DNA of 64,000 nucleotides, from positions 2,490,001 to 2,554,000 of the forward strand of contig NC_084943.1 of assembly GCF_958298935.1 (NCBI RefSeq), in the 5' to 3' direction. The notes beneath the pieces are model-generated. The model was not told where the DNA came from. It searched no databases and saw only the letters and a list, made by a program, of their open reading frames with translations. Within the stretch, counting starts at the first letter, position 1, and each line of letters begins with the position of its first letter. The translations under genes were made by a program, and so were the position numbers. Source of the DNA: Phragmites australis (taxonomy: Eukaryota; Streptophyta; Magnoliopsida; Poales; Poaceae). This document shows positions 61,740-64,000 of this stretch, piece after piece.

Positions 61740-61985
61740 TTTTAGTTTTCTGGCACGAAAGGATTTTTATTCTTTTCAGTATTTTAACAGTTTTACTTTA
61801 CAGTTTCTATTATGAATGGATTCTCAAAGTTATTCTCTTCAGGACGTGATTTTCTCTCATTTCACTTCGCGATTTCCCTCGAAGGGAAGCTATTCGAGAT
61901 GAGAGAAAATAAAGGGAATGGAAATGAAAAAGGGAATCAGGAAGGGAACGAAATGAAGGAAATATAGTTAGAGATGGTCTTAGCT
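61740..61985. mobile_element. MITE-like repeat, copy 2
   Basis: Same family as 4875-5130: TTTCTATTATGAATGGATTCTCA, GAAGGGAAGCTATTCGAGAT, GAGAGAAAATAAAG and ATATAGTTAGAGATGGTCTTAG occur in the same order. It lies just upstream of the sororin-like gene and next to a gypsy remnant. Confidence 0.5.
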
Positions 61986-62049
61986 AAGAGGTTGTATTGT
62001 AATCTTGTGTTAAGATTTTTAAGAAACAATTCTATTTCTTTTTATCGGT

Positions 62050-62620
62050 GTCAATATCATTAGGAGTATAGCGAGAGAGCTGAGTAAACTTGGTGAGGTA
62101 CTCTCTCACTGACATGAGATCTTGCTTCATATTAAGGAACTCATTCCTTTTCAGCTTCACTTCACCTGTAAGGACATGATGTGCACATAAGCTGTTCCAA
62201 AACTCTGCCCATGTGATCTCTTGGGGATCCTCGTAGTCGGTAGTGTATGATGTCCACCATTCTTGAGCTAGCCCATTAAGCTAATGGGAAGTGAAAAGAA
62301 CTCTTTTTCTCGGTGCACTGAGCTATCTGCAGTTTGCTTTAAATGGTCTTCAACCAGTCATCAGCCTCCATATGCTCAACTGCCTATGAGAAGGTGGATG
62401 GCTGAGTACTCAAGAAAGTCATGAGCCTGAACTACAGCGGTACTTGCTGGCCTTGAGGTTGCTGGTTGATAGCCTGCACCAGGCCTTAGAGAATAGTCAT
62501 CACTTGATTAGCATACATTAGAGGGGGTGGGGTGGAAGATTGCACTAGTTGGCATTGTTGTCGTTGACATTGTCGATGTTGTTGTTCCCACGCCTGATGT
62601 TCACTATCTGTTGGTAGCCA
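62050..62620 (-). pseudogene. Ty3/gypsy gag remnant
   Basis: Minus-strand pieces in several frames: SVEHMEADDWLKTI-type sequence near 62370, EEWWT-like sequence near 62255, and REYLTKFTQLSRYTPNDID near 62055-62115, the retrotransposon-gag (capsid) signature. A Gln/His-rich stretch (QQHRQCQRQQCQ) lies upstream near 62550. Stops and frameshifts separate the pieces. The nucleocapsid and everything downstream are missing. Confidence 0.65.
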
Positions 62621-62902
62621 AGGGACGAGCGGGGAACAAAAGAGAAAAGCAAGGGCGAATAAACAAGACAAGAACAGAAAATAACAAATATAGCACGAAA
62701 GAAAGAAATGGACTCCTAACTATTATTATATTATTAACTGATGTAACGTAGAGGGGAAACCCCACATCACACCAATACTTATGCAAAGGTCCAACTCATA
62801 ACAAGGCTCACACTACAAACACAAGCATCAACCACAGATTGGAACAAACGACACATGTGACTAAACGATTTATTTAGCTAAGAACATCCTCGTAGCTCAA
62901 AT

Positions 62903-63597
62903 CTACTCCTCGCCTAGTGTGCCTGAAGGACATGCTGCATCTGCCAGATGAAGCTTCTTGCGTGGCGGGGAACGGGGTGGTGCAGCCACGGGTGTATCGG
63001 GAGCCTCCTCGGGAAATTGGTCAAGGTCCTCCAGCAGTATCTGCAGCTCGCGAATGCTCCACTCCTGCTTTGCGTGAAACTGATGCAAATCCTCCAACTC
63101 GTCGAGGGCTTTGTCGAACTCAGCATATAGGACAACAGTGAGGCGGACCTGCTCTCTCAGACGAAGATCTGGCTTGTTGTTAACGAGCGCGAAGTTGACT
63201 TCCAGACTGTTGAACAAGCATTGTGGGAACTTGCCGAACTGAGTGAGGCAGAGGGCCTGTCTATTCTCTCTGTAGAGAACAGCCAGAGCCTGGCGGGCGG
63301 TGTCCTCAATCCCAGCCTCGAAGGTAGCTCTGAGGGTGATGGCGGTGTCAACTCGGCGAACTCAGCGAAGACCATCATCGGTGGGCTTCTCAAACATGGC
63401 CACCTCCACTAACCAGGAGTAACCACAACCTCCAAGCGGAACTCTGACTCCCTTGTAGAGTGGAGCGTCATGGTAGCCCAGACCTTAAAGCAGGTACCAC
63501 AACGTACCGGTGAAGTAGCCGGTGAGCTGTCTGTCGGAGTAGAACTCGACAAGGAGTTGGTGCTCCTAGACAACACCAACAGGGATCTCCTGATCAT
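62903..63597 (-). pseudogene. Gypsy leader-region ORF remnant
   Basis: The longest piece, 62903-63217, reads LREQVRLTVVLYAEFDKALD and PPRSPPRKKLHLADAACP; it has a helical, charged part and a Pro/Arg/Lys tail. The upstream pieces (63218-63597) are in other frames and include EFYSDRQLTGYFTGTL. It lies between the primer-binding site and gag. I recognise it only as a sequence found in grass retrotransposons of this type; function unknown. Confidence 0.45.
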
Positions 63598-63804
63598 GAA
63601 CTAGTACACGCTTGCGCGGGCGATCTTCGTACGGGCCATCTAAAATTTTGAAGAAGATAGAAAATTAGTAACAGTTTTATAAAGAGCATTAGACAGAGAG
63701 AGAGAGAAAAAACTGACGGGAAAACAATTTTACAAAAGTAGTTTGTACAAACATAAGTCCTTAACTCGTCCTTTTTATCTAGGCTACGTTCTACGGTCAA
63801 CACA

Positions 63805-63816
63805 GCTCTGATACCA
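63805..63816 (-). other. Primer-binding site (initiator tRNA-Met type)
   Basis: TGGTATCAGAGC on the minus strand, complementary to the 3' end of plant initiator tRNA-Met. It is four bases after the LTR end, which fixes the orientation of the element as minus. Confidence 0.85.
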
Positions 63817-63820
63817 CTTC

Positions 63821-64000
63821 TGTAACACCCAGTTTTAATGAAACAAAATTGGACACAACACATGTATGCTAGGATCAAGTTTTCATATATGCGTTACACC
63901 ATCAGCGTATCATTATAGTGTCGCAAATACAATAACGATATTAACTTATTATAAGAGGACTAAATGATCTAAAAGAAAACACAGCGGAACAAGAGAGCTT
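63821..64000 (-). repeat. 5' LTR of the gypsy element (partial)
   Basis: On the plus strand it begins TGTAACACCCAG; on the element strand it therefore ends CTGGGTGTTACA. Ends of the form TGTAACACC/GGTGTTACA are common in Tekay-type LTRs. It continues past the window. Confidence 0.7.

Larger units (their letters stand above)
62040..64000 (-). mobile_element. 5' part of a Ty3/gypsy retrotransposon (gag side), decayed
   Basis: The minus-strand order from the right edge is LTR (63821 onward), primer-binding site, leader, an ORF remnant (62903-63597), then gag pieces to about 62050. It is truncated at the left near 62040. The gag block type resembles Tekay/Del chromoviruses of grasses. The LTR runs off the window edge. 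Confidence 0.65.

Overview
This is nuclear DNA from a flowering plant, almost certainly a grass (Poaceae). The evidence is GT-AG introns, GC-rich first exons, two class III peroxidase genes with the classic four-exon structure, and a dense load of grass-type transposable elements. I see no prokaryotic operon, CRISPR array or rRNA. I cannot name the species from sequence alone.

Layout. 1-3.63 kb is the 3' end of a SIRE/Maximus-type copia retrotransposon (extra ORF plus 3' LTR). 4.4-8.35 kb holds a complete peroxidase gene (PRX-A, minus strand) in a segment that was later duplicated. About 8.4-13.09 kb is a decayed PIF/Harbinger DNA transposon with both of its ORFs broken. 13.485-20.817 kb is a Tat-lineage Ty3/gypsy element with two LTRs and a perfect 5-bp target duplication. 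It has lost gag-pol but keeps a long antisense ORF with an intron. About 23.04-31.62 kb is a nearly full-length L1-type LINE (minus strand) split by a SIRE-type solo LTR with a perfect target duplication. 31.63-36.07 kb is the 3' half of a second, older Tat element, also with an antisense ORF. 36.29-39.3 kb is the second copy of the peroxidase segment, in which only part of exon 3 survives. 39.895-42.953 kb is a non-autonomous CACTA element carrying a Tat solo LTR. 43.4-51.5 kb is packed with CACTA-like elements, a LINE tail, MITE-like elements and a clean hAT element. 52.4-61.5 kb is the gene-rich end: a BLOC-1 subunit 1 homologue (plus), a second peroxidase (PRX-B, minus, with a GC-AG first intron) and a probable sororin-like cohesion factor (minus). 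From about 62 kb to the end is the 5' part of a Ty3/gypsy element on the minus strand, with LTR, primer-binding site and gag remnants.

The likely functional genes are four: PRX-A, BLOS1, PRX-B and the sororin-like gene. The two peroxidases and the peroxidase remnant are a small dispersed family expanded by local duplication; the other two genes have unrelated roles (endosomal trafficking and sister-chromatid cohesion). Everything else is transposon-derived or featureless intergenic DNA.

I did not find a new enzymatic system. The most distinctive structures are the Tat element reduced to LTRs plus an intron-bearing antisense ORF, the well-resolved nested insertions with intact target duplications, and the duplicated, decayed peroxidase segment. 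All exon limits were read by eye from splice signals and family conservation.
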